Shown: one piece after another, positions 1 to 14,100 of the stretch
How the letters are laid out: each line of letters begins with the position of its first letter
How positions within the stretch are numbered: the first letter of the stretch is position 1
Assembly (NCBI RefSeq): GCF_040054535.1
Contig: NC_090796.1
Span: 16,163,001 to 16,227,000 of the forward strand
DNA: 64,000 bases
Reading direction: 5' to 3'
Source: Antennarius striatus
Lineage: Eukaryota; Chordata; Actinopteri; Lophiiformes; Antennariidae
Program-made: the position numbers and the translations under genes
The notes under the pieces: model-generated
Seen by the model: the letters and a program-made list of their open reading frames with translations, nothing else
What the model was told of the DNA's origin: nothing
Databases searched by the model: none

Positions 1-594
1 CAACAGACACCTCCCAACGCATCCCCGGCGCCAATCGGACGATCGATACGTTCGCCCGCCGCCGTCCGTTTCCCACGGCGATCGGGTTTGTTTTTTTCGG
101 TCCGTCTCTCGCGTTGCTGAGGAGGGAATCGTCGTGGCTGTGTGGGTGGATAATGTGGACGATGGCCTTCGCAGTTTGAAAACAGTCGTGAATGGGAAGC
201 AGACGCGTCCGTCCTCCAGCCTCCTCCTCCTCCGTTCACGTCTGTCCGACTATTTTTAGACTTTTAGTCGTTTTCATCCGTGAAACGCGTCTCGAACGCC
301 ACCTCAGCTCCAAAAAAAAACCCCCTCCAAACTGGCTCCGCCCAGCTGGGAGGCGAAGGTGGATTGGGCGCTGCTAATATATTCCCTGCTGGATCTGCTA
401 TCGGGCTGGTGGGGGGTGTTGTTCAAGGTCTCCCGTAGCCGTTCTTATTTTTACCCGACCAGCGCCCAACGTCCTCGTGGACGACGACGGTGTGGAAGTC
501 GAGCTGCGTGGTTTTGAGCGCCTCCTGATCAAATCTGCACAATTAAAAGAGGTAGTTTTGCCGTTGTCAAGCGGTTTGGAATGCTTCCTTTAGA

Positions 595-830
595 GCACGC
601 GTGTCAAACTCAAGGCCCAGGGGGGCCAAATGTGGCCCGCCACGTCATTTTATGTGGCCCACGAGAGCATCAAAGGTCAAAAACTACATTTCCCACAATG
701 CAGTAATTCAGCCCATTTTAACGCTGACAAAAATCGCTGTGAACAAAGTTAACGTCCTAACTTTATTCTCTTGAACAGTTTGATCCTTGATTGATGGAGT
801 TCTGTGGGTTAAACAATCGTGTGGGGTTTT
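595..830 (+). mobile_element. Truncated hAT-like non-autonomous element, copy 1
   Basis: It begins with CACGCGTGTCAAACTCAAGG, followed by the GGCCAAATGTGGCCC palindromic core, then 'catttcccacaatgcagtaattcagc', 'aacgtcctaac' and 'tttgatccttgattgatgga', all in the same order as the copies at 26.6, 31.4, 37.4 and 62.8 kb. The 3' half with TTACATT repeats is absent, so it is 3' truncated. No second terminal repeat or target duplication was found. Confidence 0.75.
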
Positions 831-1762
831 TTTACCGTTAATTTAAACGCCTCTCAGGATCGTGGGATTAACGGCGGCGACGCGTTTTGTAAAACCGACA
901 TCGAGCAGATGCTGAACGTCGGCAGTTGAGGGTCATTAAAAGCGAGCAGATTGTCGGAAATCGCTGACGCCGCCACCGACGAACGTTAACGCCAAGATTT
1001 CCCCGAATCGTGTCGAATTTCAGCCGTTTGGGGGGTTTTTTTTGTTGTTTTTTGACATTTATATTTTCTTTGCTGCTGTTTTCAATCCGTCGTCGCTCCG
1101 GGGGTCAAGGTGAACGTGAACAGGACGTCGTTGGAAACCTAACCGAATATCCCAGCGTTGGTTTCCACGCAGAAGGGGCGTCTCCTAAGTGCTTTTTAAG
1201 CGTCTCCGCTTGACCTTTCCAGCTTTCCACCCTCTGATCCCCCCTACCCCCCCCCCCCACCCTGCTTCTGATTTATTCCATAATTACCCTGAAAGATTTC
1301 TTTGCGAGTTCAAACGGACGCGTTGGAGTCGGCGTCGCTTATGAAGATGAATACCGTCCTGAGGGGTTCCTGCTTTGGGCTGCAGCGTGGCGCCGTCCTC
1401 AGGGGGAAAGTCACTTATATGGGAAAATCAATACCTCCCCCAACCACCCCCCACCCTTTAAGAATTGATTTTATGCACCAGTGCTTAATAGCTGCTTATG
1501 ATTTATTAGTTGTTAATGTGCTTCAGCACAAGGGGACTCGCTAATTGCGAAACGCTCTGTGACAACATCAGGGCGTCTGTTGGGAGCTGCAAACATTAAA
1601 AAAAACTACTGGAAAAAAAAAACCTGTAATCTGACTCAGAATATTCTAATCCTAATTTGTTATTCCAGTCTTTTCTATTCCGTTCATCCAGTGAGGATAT
1701 TTCAACGCGTTAGAAAGAGATTTTTTCCTCTTCGGTTGTCCGCCGGCGGGCGGATCTCTCCT

Positions 1763-1795
1763 CTTCCTCCTCCTCCTCCTCCTCCTCCTCCTCCT
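1763..1795 (+). repeat. (CCT)n microsatellite
   Basis: About 11 perfect units of a pyrimidine-only trinucleotide in a dock1 intron. Confidence 0.9.
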
Positions 1796-2751
1796 CGCCC
1801 GTCGCTTCCCATCAATCCTAATTCTTGCTTAATCCTCACATTTAGTTTCCTGCCAGCGTCCGGTTGGGAGAGCATCTGAGGGCGTGTGCCGCTTGAAGTA
1901 TGTATCTCGGATGTGAGCTGTCGGGCTCCGTCATTCCCAGATTTCCTCTCCTAGAGACGACAGGAAGTTCCCGGCTCGTACTTCCTGTTTGAGTTATTTT
2001 TGTGCAGGAATAAAAGATGGAGGCCTTTTTTTATTCACCCACATATCAACCAGTTTTCCCAGCTTCCCTTTCCCAGTATGTCGCAGGATCACCCCCCCTT
2101 CCAAGAAGCTCTAAACGAACCCCACTGCGTCCAGTCGCTCTTTTGTGTTCACCCTCCAGCCGAGAAAAGGAAATCCAGATTTTTTGCATGAATTATTATC
2201 ATTATTATTATTATTATTGTCATCATTCAGCGGGGGGGGGGGGACTTCCTTCCTGCGGATCCTTCTTTTCTTTAAAGCAAGATTCCGTTTGCAGTTTGGA
2301 CGTGCTTTAAAAAATAAAATTAAAAAAAAATCAATGAGCTTTCGTCAACTGATGTCAAAGCATATTTTGAAACCAGCCTGGGGCGTCTTTCTGGTTAATT
2401 AATTGGGGGCAGGGGGCAGAGGGGGGGGTATTGAGATGCTGCGTGTGAAAGAAGGAGGCGAGATCCGGTCCTCCGAAGGTGAAGAACCCCGACGTTCACG
2501 CTGTTTTTTATCGCCTCGTGTCCGTTTTTAAGCTAATGAATGGAGCTGCTAATTCACGGTTAGCCCGCTATGAGAGCAAACTAATGGTTTACAGAGGAGC
2601 TCAAGCTGCTAACATCCTCAGGTGATGACTTCCTCTCTTCCCTTTGATTTAAAATCGCTGAATCGGCCCCCGGAACTTCCTGTCAACCTCATGTTTGCGA
2701 GTATTTAATACAACGATTATGATAAGGATCGTTTTTACCATCTCCTTCCAG

Positions 2752-4890
2752 AATAAGATGTTCATCTACCGAGGGAAGGAGTACGAACGCAGGGAGGATT
2801 TCGAGGCCCGCCTCCTCACGCAATTCCCCAACGCCGAGAAGATGAAGACGACCACGCCCCCCGGCGACGACACCAAGACCTCCTTCGGACAGTGTATCCT
2901 CACCGAGATGCGGTTTTTTGTTTTTTTTTTAGTCGATTTTAACTTCTGTTTGTCTCCGAGATAAAGAAAACCGAATCGTTTCCTCCTCCTCCTCCTCGTC
3001 GTCGTGGCAACGGTTTTCAGAAAACGCTTCACGATGCGAAACTCATAACATTGAAAACCAGATAAAAAAAGCACCCTGTAATTCTCCAGGAGCCCATTTG
3101 AGAAGCTTTTATTTACTTGTAGCTGTAATGGGGAGCTAACGGCGGGGGTAATTTAGTGGGGGGGGGGGGCTGGAACGGATTAAAATGATTTTATTTGTTT
3201 TAAACAGAAGTTTCAGTCACAAAACGGATTGAACTCATATTTCAAGGTTCGATCTTCATGTTGGGCGCAAACGGGGCGGGCGGAGTTAATAGATCACCAG
3301 AACGTGGGATTAAATACGTTATTATTGCCCATAAATAAATTCCTCTGTTTGGTTTAATTCCATATTAATGTCAACATATTTAATAATTCATTCACACTCA
3401 ATATTTTTTTTCCCATTACAGCGTTTGCTGAAACGAAACTCCTGCCGCCGTTTCTGAACGCGTTTCATGCATTTAACAAAAAAAAAACAACAAAAAAAAA
3501 ACTTCACTTCCTGTTTAATTATAATTTACTCAGAATCATTGGTTTGGGAAATAGACTTCCACAGAAAGTGCGATTACGAGCCGCGTTTCCTGTTTATTTC
3601 CATTTTGGTTCTTTTGAGTCGGGAGGCGTTCCATTTTATTTCCGTGACGTTCCGCCTGAAGACATCCAGTGTTTCACGGTGAAGCCCATCCTGGACCTGC
3701 CTGCCAAGTTCCAGAACAAACTGGTCTCCGAGCAAATTCTGAGGTAAGCGGCCCGTCACCACAGCCTGCTGTTAGTCCAAGTCACCCAGCATGCCTTTCA
3801 ATCCTGCGAGCCCAATTTCCTCCCCCCTAGTCGCTCGGGAGTCGTTTGGCGACGCCAAAACGAAAGCGTCCGCGTGTTTTTTTTGTTTGTTTGTTTATTT
3901 GTTGAACCTGCGTCCTTCCCCCGCCATTAGTGCGGCGTGACATCATTAATACCTCTGTGTCACGTCGCCCCTGCAGCAGCCCCCCCTGCTCTGATTGGTC
4001 GATCAGAAACCCGTTAATGGCCCCGTATTAAAGCCGGTTCGCACCTCCACTTCCCCCTCCATCTTTATTTTTTATTTTCCGGGTCGCCTCGCCCTCGCTG
4101 CCTCTTCTCATTTATTCCCTCATTCCGTGCAGAAGATCAATGGCTGCACAGAAACCAAGTCCCAAACAGCGAGGCGCCACGCCGCCCGCCTCTGACCTTG
4201 CTTTGACCTCGCTTTGTCCAGATCGTGCCACTCCATCGTCTCCGGCCCGCCGGCTAATGACGTGGAAAAGTTTAATTAATTGGGAGGCTGCAGCTGCTGG
4301 AGTCTGTTTATTAGCATCAAGAGCTAGCGCCTGACTTTAGCGGATAATTCAGGACCCGGTCTCATCACGTTCATTAGCCTTTGTGACCGGCAGATTGTCG
4401 GCGTAATAAAAATGACTTGAGTATCAGTAAGACCCAATCATGCCTGTATAAAGCCTGTTTAGGACAAGAGTGGCTTTAATCCTAATTTGCTCATTAAAGA
4501 ATTTAATCTACATGCTCTACAAAGCTATAATAATAACAGAATAATATTTAAGAATTTAATAAGAATATAATGTAATGATAATAATATTTAAAATATATAT
4601 ATATATATATATAATTGTATATAAATATAATATTGATAATACTAATTATAACTACTACAAATAATAAAATTAATAAAAATAAAGTTATTATTTTATTATT
4701 TTATTAGTAGTAATATAATAAATAATTAAATTAAATATAATAATAAAAAATATTATTAATAATATTTATTTATTAATAATAGTTACCCTACTCGGATCAA
4801 TAAAGGTAATTTTAAAAAATTAAAGCTAAAGTGCAGAATCTGCAGTTGTTACAAAAATTCCCCACATTTTTCTTGTTTTTGCTGCATGTT

Positions 4891-4940
<50 letters not shown>

Positions 4941-7900
4941 ACACACACACACACACACACACACACACATCTTCTCCCACAGCTTCCATTGTCCTCTAAG
5001 TAGAACAATTCCATTAACCTGATTTGAAGTTCGTCCTCACGTCTGCTCCACATGTCGGGCTCCGCCCAGCGACGCCCATCGACGTTAGCTCGCGACCCAC
5101 GATGGAACCTAATTACCCCGCCGATGAGGCTCCGCCCCCTCGGCGCCCGGTCAAACTGCTATAAACCGCCGATTGTCCTGTGCTTGACCTAAAGAGAACC
5201 AATCAAGCTGCTTTTAATTCTCTCTTCCAGCTTCTACACGGTAAATGAAGTCCATAAATTCCAGTATTCCAGGAGGATTCCGATGAAGAAGGGAGAGAAG
5301 GACCCGGACAACGAGTTTGCGGTAATTCCCGTTTTCTTTTCTTTTTTTTCCCCCTACTTCCATTAAAATAATGTATTAATTTATTTACATTTAAAGCTCT
5401 TTTATTTTTTTGTTCCTTAAACGGTTGTAACCAATCACCTGACATCTACAGGGTTTTAAACAAACAGGTGCACGGCGAGGAGATGAAATAAATTATAATC
5501 GCCTGTTCGTCTTTGAGATGAAACCAGAGCGAAGCTGAAAAGCTTTTTCATCCCCGTCTCTTCTTATCTGCTCTCTTCTGGCTCCTTCTGTTTTCTCTGC
5601 TGCCATTTTGCTATTTATTAAAGGACGCCGCTCGCTTCTTGTTGGAGGTTTATGTTCCAGGTCCGTCTCCAGGACGGTAAATCTTACCTCTAATCAGCAA
5701 CGGGCAGATTTCTACACCCGGACAGGAGGACACAGAGGATAATTACCTTTATTTGTTGCCAGCCGCAACGTCCAGACTAAATAAAGTTATTGGCGGCGCG
5801 TCCATTCCTGACTCGCCCTGTTTTTTTTTCGTGCATCTAATGAATTTCCAGGTTGGGAATGAGATGATGACGCCTTTAAATCACCGTTTCATCCTTCGCC
5901 GTCTCCTCTACAGAACATGTGGATCGAGAGGACCACCTACGCCACCGCCTACAAGCTTCCCGGCATCCTGCGCTGGTTTGAAGTGGTGTCGGTCTCCATG
6001 GTGAGTACCGTACCGCCGCCGCCACGCCGCCGCCGGCCTCCTGATTAGATGAGGATCGATGCGATTTGTCCAGTTAGGCTTTACAGACGCAACGAGGATG
6101 CAGGCGTCGTCCGGACCGGAGGGGCTTCATCGATTTCGCTGTAAATAACGGCACGGCGCAAATACAGCCGGAGTCCGGCGCTCGCTCAGCCCCGACTCCC
6201 CCTCTGATGGGATGAAGTGAGGAAGAGTCGTCTGACCCGCCTCAGAAAGAACGTTTTACCCCATCAGGACCGAAAAACACATTAAAAATTCAGTTTTTCA
6301 GCTCCGTCGGTTTGACTCATTAAAATGGCGTTCCCGTTCCTGTCAGAAGAGGTCCGTTTTTGTGATTTCCTGGACTAATTTGGGTTTCCAGGAAGTAAAG
6401 TTGCGTTCTACGTACCCGAGCTAAACGTACGTACGTACGCTACGCCAGCTAGACGTCATTTTTTTTGTATTTTTGCGGATGATGATGGAGCATCCTCAAA
6501 TAATCAGAAACAGGAAGCAGACGCTAAAGACGACACGTTACGATTCGCCGAGGCCAACGCCTTCGGAGGGGGTTAGCCCCGCCCCTGTGTGAATGTTCCA
6601 TCAGCTCTCAGAATGTCCCATGATGCCTCTCTTCCCTGTGCCGCGCAGGAGGAGATCAGCCCGCTGGAGAACGCCCTGGAGGCGATGCAGCTGACCAACG
6701 AGAAGATCAGCAGCATGGTGCAGAGGCACCTCAGCGACCCCAACCTTCCCATCAACCCCCTCTCCCTGCTGCTGAGTGGCATCGTGGACCCGGCGGTCAT
6801 GGGGGGGTTCGCCAACTACGAGAAGGTAACGGGAAAAACGCGTCGGCGAAGTAGCCAATCGGGATCTACTTTACGCCGTAACCCCTTGTTAACCCCTTCC
6901 GTGTCTTTCTCCTCTTCTTCTTCTTCAGGCCTTCTTCACTGAGAAATACCTGCAGGAGCACAAGGAGGACCTGGAGAAGATCGACAAGCTGAAGGACCTG
7001 ATCGCCTGGCAGGTGAGACGGAAGATCGGACGCGTTTTCATCCGAAATGTTTTATTAACGCCGCCGCTACTCGTCGTTTCGGATCCGAGACGTTTCTCTT
7101 CTCTCTGTTTCCTGTCGCTGGTTTTGCGAAAGGAAGTTGATAGAATTTGCTTCTTCTTTTTTTGCCAAGTTGTTGTAAAATAGGTCGAGTCTTTGCTCCG
7201 CGTCTCTAAAAAGTTCTGTCTCTCTTTTTTTTTTTTTTTTGTCTCGGCGGAACCTTTTGGTCTCTTTCAGGCATCGCCGCGTCACGGCGGGAACACGCCG
7301 CTTCTTCATCGTGGTCGTCTTCTTCTCTTCTGGCTTTGATGTCGTTTTGATGTCAGGTTTCTTTAATTATCAGCTTGTATTTGTTTTATTTTAAAGTTTT
7401 GTGACATAACGTAAAGCACCTGACGTTGACGCGTGTTAAAAATAAATACGTCGCTACTTCGTGACTCCTGGAAAGAGGTGAATATCGCAGATGTGTAAAA
7501 ATCTGACGGGGTGTGAACGCAGCCTGACTTTACCTTTTTAACGCCTCTCGGTTATTTTTACATCCTTCTGGATGCTTCTGCAGCTGCACTAGAAATAACG
7601 TCGCAGTTTGCAAATGTTCTTCCAGAGCTAATTAGCGTGATTTTTTCTCCCGTTTATCCGCGTCGTAACCGGTTACATCCGGTTACGACGACCTTCACAT
7701 CATCACGCTAAAGTGAACAAAATCGCGCATAGTTGACATGTAAGCTTTGAAGACGCGGTTGTACGATCATCACACGCGTGTAGGTGTGGATTTGAAACGG
7801 TATCGGCCTTTTTTTTTTTTTTTTTTTAATCCTGGCATCTCCGATCTGTCAAATGAGGCACAGGCGCGTCGATATATGAGGCAAACGAGATGTTTCAGCT

Positions 7901-8470
7901 TCCTTCACGTCGTCTTTTTCTTTCTTGGTTTGCTGTTTTTATTAATCTTATTTATAGTGCCGTCGATCTGCTCATTAGCGCTTCCCTGAGACCTCGGTTG
8001 ATCTTCATCAAAAGGTCTCGCCTGCATCATCGTCGCCTCGGCGACGGGCATCCCAGGCTCTGAAGTCTTATTAAAGTGCGGCGAGACGCTGCCGGTTTGT
8101 ACGCAGCGTGTGATTGTAACCGGGGGTGTTTGTCGGAGATCACCTCGATTGAATATTTCTGCCTTATTTGAAGCTACAGTTCCTGATTCTGACCACTAGG
8201 GGGAGCAAAAAAGGAAGAAAAAAAACGTAATCCAGACCCCAAGATTAGGAAAACTAAAAGAAAAATGATTTAGCCTTCCTGGATCAAGATCTGCAACAAG
8301 TTCAGGTGGATTCTGTGTAAGCCCCACCCACTTCACAAACTTTTTTTTTGGTGTCGTCACGGCAACAAACCAGCCACAAACCCTTTTCTGAAGGATGCTC
8401 CGGAGACGAATGATCTCATGTGACGCCTCGAAACGATCCACCTGCTGGGAAACAAAAGTTTCTACGTGGT

Positions 8471-8506
<36 letters not shown>

Positions 8507-11139
8507 TGTTAGCCACCTTGAACCCTGAAGTGCCCCCCCCCCACAAAGTGCTTATCTGTGCAGCCACCAAGCAGAGTTCTGTTGCCATGCCGCCGCCACT
8601 CAGTCGCTCTCAATCATCCTGAGGTCTATAAAAAGATCTGGGTATCCTGGGAGACGTGAATCTTGCCTCGCTCTCCCCGTTTTTTGTTGGGGTTTTTTTC
8701 CGCCAGTTTCTGTGTTTTCCGTCTCGCAACGCCTGTTTTCCGTCACTCCCCTCCCTCCCCCACCCGTCTCTCTTCCTTCGTTTCCTCCTCGTCTTCCTCT
8801 CTCCTCAAACAGGTCCCGTCGAGGATGATTAAGGTGCTTAATATCAGGGGGAAATCCTCGCAGGGCGCCTCTTATTTATCTCTCCACCGACTCGTACAGG
8901 AAGCTCCATCGGTAAACTTCACAGCTCCTTCTCCCGCGCCCGTCGGCGAGCCCTCGCCGCGTGTCGACACCCGCCTAAATAAAACATGCCGGTTTTGAGA
9001 TCCTTACAAACGCTTGCATCACGCGTCTGATGGCGGCGAGCGTGCCAGCTGACTGAAGTCGTAGCTGCAGCCGCAGGAAAAAAGAAAAGGTGAACGCTGG
9101 CTGGAGTTTGCACGAGTTCGCCGCCGGATGCGACTCGGGACCGATTCTCCATCCTTTGTTCCGTAAACTGGATCAGTCGTCATGACGATAGATTCCACGT
9201 TTAGGCTCCTGGAGGCCGCCGATCCATCCCTGTTTTGATGACGTGAACGCAGTCGCTGCTTCCGTCTCACCTGTGATGGTCTTCCCAGACGGTCGGAGAA
9301 CGTCTCTACGGTTGCCATGGGAAAGGAAAGGAGACGGCGTCGTCTTTGCTTTTCGTTTGGTTTGTTATTGTGCGACTCCACGAAACACAGGGCTGTGAAC
9401 GCTGCTGGCTTCACGTCTGAGTCCAACCACAGAAGTGGAACGTCGCCCAGCAGCTCGACTCCACGGGGGCCGACAGACTGAGTCAGCAGAGTCGCTGGAG
9501 TTTCCTAATTACTCCCTCCCTCTCTCCTCCTGCCGGAGCCCCCTCCCAGTGAGGAGCTCTGATTCTGATTCTGATTCATGTTATAGTCCAGTGCGCTTTA
9601 TAACCCAGTGTGTTTTATAATCCAGTGCACTTTATAATCCAGTGCACTTTATAGTCCAGTGCCCCTTATAATCCAGTGCGTTTTATAATCCAGTGTGTTT
9701 TATAATCCAGTGCACTTTATAATACAGTGAACTTTATAACCCAGTGTGTTTTATAATCCAGTGCACTTTATAATCCAGTGCACTTTATAGTCCAGTGCCC
9801 CTTATAATCCAGTGCCCCTTATAATCCAGTGTGTTTTATAATCCAGTGCACTTTATAGTCCAGTGTGCCTTATAATCCAGTGCGTTTTATAATCCAGTGC
9901 GTTTTATAAACCAGAGTGTTTTATAATCCAGTGCACTTTATAACCCAGTGTGTTTTATAATCCAGTGCATTTTATAATCCAGTGCACTTTATAGTCCAGT
10001 GCCCCTTATAATCCAGTGCGTTTTATAATCCAGTGTGTTTTATAATCCAGTGCACTTTATAGTCCAGCGTGCCTTACAATCCAGTGCGTTTTATAATCCA
10101 GTGCGTTTTATAATCCACTTCGTTTTATAATCCAGTGCATTTTATAGTCCAGTGCGCCTTATAATCCAGTGCGTTTTATAAACCAGAGTGTTTTATAATC
10201 CAGTGCGCTTTATAATCCAGTGCACTTTATAATCCAGTGTGTTTTATAATCCAGTGCACTTTATAGTCCAGTGTGCCTTATAATCCAGTGTGTTTTATAA
10301 TCCAGTGCGTTTTATAAACCAGAGTGTTTTATAATCCAGTGCACTTTATAACCCAGTGTGTTTTATAATCCAGTGCATTTTATAATCCAGTGCACTTTAT
10401 AGTCCAGTGCCCCTTATAATCCAGTGCGTTTTATAATCCAGTGTGTTTTATAATCCAGTGCACTTTATAGTCCAGTGTGCCTTATAATCCAGTGCGTTTT
10501 ATAATCCAGTGCGTTTTATAATCCACTTCGTTTTATAATCCAGTGCATTTTATAGTCCAGTGCGCCTTATAATCCAGTGCGTTTTATAAACCAGAGTGTT
10601 TTATAATCCAGTGCACTTTGTAATCCAGTGCGTTTTATAAACCAGTGTGTTTTATAATCCAGTGCGCTTTATAATCCAGTGCACTTTATAATCCAGTGCA
10701 TTTTATAATCCAGTGCGCTTTATAGTGCAGAAAATACTGTATTTTGTTTTTTGTCAAAGTTAAAATAGCCTCTATGACTGCATTGTGGGAAATTAGGCTT
10801 TTGACCTATTAATTTTTAGACACTCTGAACTTTTATGCTCTCGAGGGCCGCATAAAATGATGTGGAGGGCCACATTCGGCCCCCGGGCCATGAGTCGAGG
10901 CTGTTTAACATTCGTGGAACCGCCGCAGGTATTAGAGGAAATCAGACGGCGTGTAAATCCCTCCTGTCAGTCGTTGCGTCTCCTTGTTTCTAAGGATGTT
11001 GATGTCAGGTGTGAACGGGGGCCTGGCTGTTCTGATGGGGTGATGGGGGCGGCGGGAGGCGGGAGAGAGGCGTATCATGGCAACAGGCTCGTCTGATGTA
11101 GTCTGGTTCCACCTGGATGTGGTTGTGATGTTTCCTCTG

Positions 11140-11176
<37 letters not shown>

Positions 11177-14100
11177 GCCTCATACACATGCTGTGCTGGA
11201 TGTGCACAGCCGAGGGGTTAAAGGTCATGTGTCTGAAATTGGCTCCATGTGAGGTTTTTCCTCAAATAAACGAAGGACCGACACGCAGGTGACCTCCGTC
11301 TCTTCCTGGGAGGGGTTGGGGAGGGAGGGGGTTAAATTGGATTAGGGTTTGTCACACCTCTGTTCTGCCCCCCCCCCCCAGATCCCGTACCTCGCCGAAG
11401 GCGTTCGCATCCACGGGGAGAAGGTGACGGAGGCGCTGAGACCTTTCCACGACCGGCTGGAGGCCTGCTTCAAGCAGCTCCGAGAGAAGGTGGAGAAACA
11501 GTACGGAGTCAAGTCCCTGGTAGGTTTCCTGTCTGGGGGGGGGGGGGGTCAGCGATGGAACGCCGTTGGACTTCCTTCAAACGTTCCTTCAGACTTTTAC
11601 AGTTTATTGTAGAGATTTCTCCCTGACTGGCTGCTGGATTAGGAACGTCTGCGTCTCTTCTCTCTGCTTCAGCCGCCGGCGGACGAACGGCGGGGGTCCC
11701 GTCCTCCGTCCATGGTCCGCTCCTCCACCATGCCCTCCTCCCAGAGGCCGCTGTCGGTGGCGTCGGTCACCTCCGTCTCCTCCGACAACTCCCCCTCCAG
11801 GCCCGGATCGGACGGGTAACGCCTGACCCCCACGCTCCTCTGCTTCAGTGTTTAAATATAAAAACGTTCCAAAAATGTGCTTTAAAGTATTATTTATGAA
11901 CCCCCCCCCCCCCCCACTTTCACTGCGTTAACCCTTTATGGGACACAAAAGTTCAACCTTAGAATGTTATTGGAGGACAAAACAAAACTTTATTTAAAAA
12001 CCAAAAGTAGTCACCTGCCCAGTAAAGGGGGAAATGTTTTGATCAACTTCAGCTCAAATTTTACAAAAAATTAATTTATACGTCTTTTATTCAAATAAAT
12101 TTAACCCTTTCAAGTCATTTCGAAGGCATTAATCCATATTGTAAATGCCTAAAACACAAAATATGCTCTATTATCTACAGTATATTGTAAATTTAAACTT
12201 TAATAATTATAAATGGCTCTGATTCAATAGAATTTTTAATTAAGAGTTAATTCAAGTAATTAGAGCGTCTTTTATCCTCGGTGCAAAAAGAGTTCAGTCC
12301 CTAAAATGTTCTCTAAAAATGTTATATACTTGTTTTTTTCAGTTTCAGTGCTTTAAAACTTTTGACAAACGTCAGTCCCGGATCATAACATTTAAATTAA
12401 GGATTTTTTTTCTTGTAATTTTAACATAATATGAAACAAGTGGAAAAAGAAACATTCAAAAAGCTGGTGGAACTTCTTCTGGGCTTCCATCTGTTTTAAA
12501 CCTATTATTAGATCCAAGGTTGAGCAGAAATTCACAATAAAAAGTAAATTATTTCATCTTTAAAGTTAAATGAACTTTCTTGCAAGTTTTTCTTTAATCC
12601 CGACTCGATGAAGCCGGATTAAGCGAGCCGCGACAGAACCAGATTATTGATGCTCAGACGCCGTTTGATTGGTCCGTCCCCCCGTTTCCTCTTCCTCCCA
12701 GCTTCGCCCTGGAGCCCCACCTGCCGAAGAAGCTTCACACCAAGTCTCAGGACAAGCTGGACCGCGACGAGCCGGAGAGGGAGCGCAAGGAGAAGAAGAA
12801 GGAGAAGAGGAACAGCAAACACCAGGAGATCTTCGACAAGGAGATGAAGACCACCGACATCCCCCTGCAGCCCGCCGAAGCCGTCATCCTGTCAGAGACG
12901 GTACCCGAGCTGAGCCCACCCCCCCACTTTGCTCTTTACACCCCCCCTTGGGGTTCCTCTTCATCGCAGCAGAGAGGAATCTGTGTCCGACACGCCCGGG
13001 GGGAACGCTCCCCGGCTGACAGCATTAAGATAAGGGCAGGAATGGTGGGGCCCCCAAGGAGGCCCCCGGGAGCGGGGGAGGCGTCTGGCTCCTGTCTGGA
13101 GATTTCTGCCTCGGATGGGGGTGGGGGGGGGGCTCCTATTTAACATTAGTGGGGTTGTTTTTTAATTAAGCGTTTAGTTTTTTTAGCGTGGGGAATAAAA
13201 AAAACGTCTCTGAATGACTTTGGTCAGTTACAAAGTTGTTTGTTAACCCCCCCTGCCCCCCCCAGGACAGATTGTGTTTCATATTCAAATTCCAGCCATA
13301 ATAATAATAATAATAATAATAAAAAGAGGAGAGAACGCAGTCGTGGCTGCGAACAGTGATTTGTAGCCAGCGCGTTTCCCTCCCCAGTACAGAAACACCC
13401 CCCACCCCATAGGAGCGTGGATTCACACATTGGGGTCCCCGATGCGAACCTCATTTTCTCCTTTTAATGATGCTTTATTGATTTTCTGCTGCGTGTAATC
13501 ACCGACTCCACTCACTAAACTTTATCGATCGGTCATGTGACTCGCTTTTATTTTAAGCATCCTCCTCTGCCCCCCCACCCGACCCCCCCACCCCCCCCCC
13601 GTAGATCAGCCCCCTGCGACCCCAGAGACCAAAGAGTCAAGTCCTCAACCAGATGGGTGGAGACCGCCGCCTCTCCGTCTCCCCCGGACCCTCTTCTTCC
13701 TCTAACTCCGCCCCCTCGCCTGGACCCCCGCCCATCACGCCACGGAGCAAACACGCCATGGTCCTGCTCACCGCTTCCAGTAAGAATTTACCCACAATCC
13801 ACAGCTTGATGACATCATCGCTGGCTGCAGGTTTTTATTGGCTCTAGAGAAACAATTCACTCGTTCGCTTTTACGCGCCTTTAAGGTCAGGTGACGATGG
13901 GCGGAGATTTCCTGATGCTAATGCTAATAGCATCCTACCTTTTTAAACAACATCTGTTGAGTCATGTGACTTTTTAAAGGTCCCGTAATATGCAAAACCT
14001 TGTCCAACACCAGACCCCGCCCTCTGCAGACGCCACACGGATCACAAACTAACGCCCAACAAACGAAGTAGTCACATCGGGATGCACAAGCCACACCCAC

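Larger units (their letters stand above)
1..2751. other. Intron of dock1 (3' part), no exon seen
   Basis: No coding exon upstream of the one starting at 2752 was recognised. The residues expected just before NKMFIYRG in DOCK1 (a ...FPSFLRN type sequence) cannot be found in any frame, so the preceding exon lies to the left of the window. The stretch holds a truncated hAT-like element (about 595-830), a CCT-type microsatellite (1763-1795) and several poly-C and poly-A runs. The branch/acceptor TCTCCTTCCAG ends at 2751. Confidence 0.6.
7013..11381. other. Largest dock1 intron in the window
   Basis: A 4.4-kb intron between the exon ending KDLIAWQ and the exon starting IPYLAEG. It contains (TG)n at 8471-8509, the 17-bp minisatellite at 9581-10730, a fossil hAT-like piece at 10755-10905, and (AC)n at 11141-11175. 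The acceptor is preceded by an almost pure C run (11369-11379). No gene on either strand was recognised. Confidence 0.8.

Noticed and set aside
4826..5053. Open frames rich in His-Thr or Cys-Val alternation (also near 16.3, 35.4, 54.4, 54.8 and 58.3 kb)
   Set aside because: They are translations of CA/TG microsatellites on one strand or the other, with no family resemblance or exon logic.
7747..7989. 80-codon frame with a hydrophobic tail in the large dock1 intron
   Set aside because: It contains a poly-Phe run from a T-homopolymer, with no start context, conserved motif or splice signal.
9581..10730. CRISPR-like array of short repeats
   Set aside because: Units are contiguous 17-bp copies without unique spacers, in a vertebrate intron.
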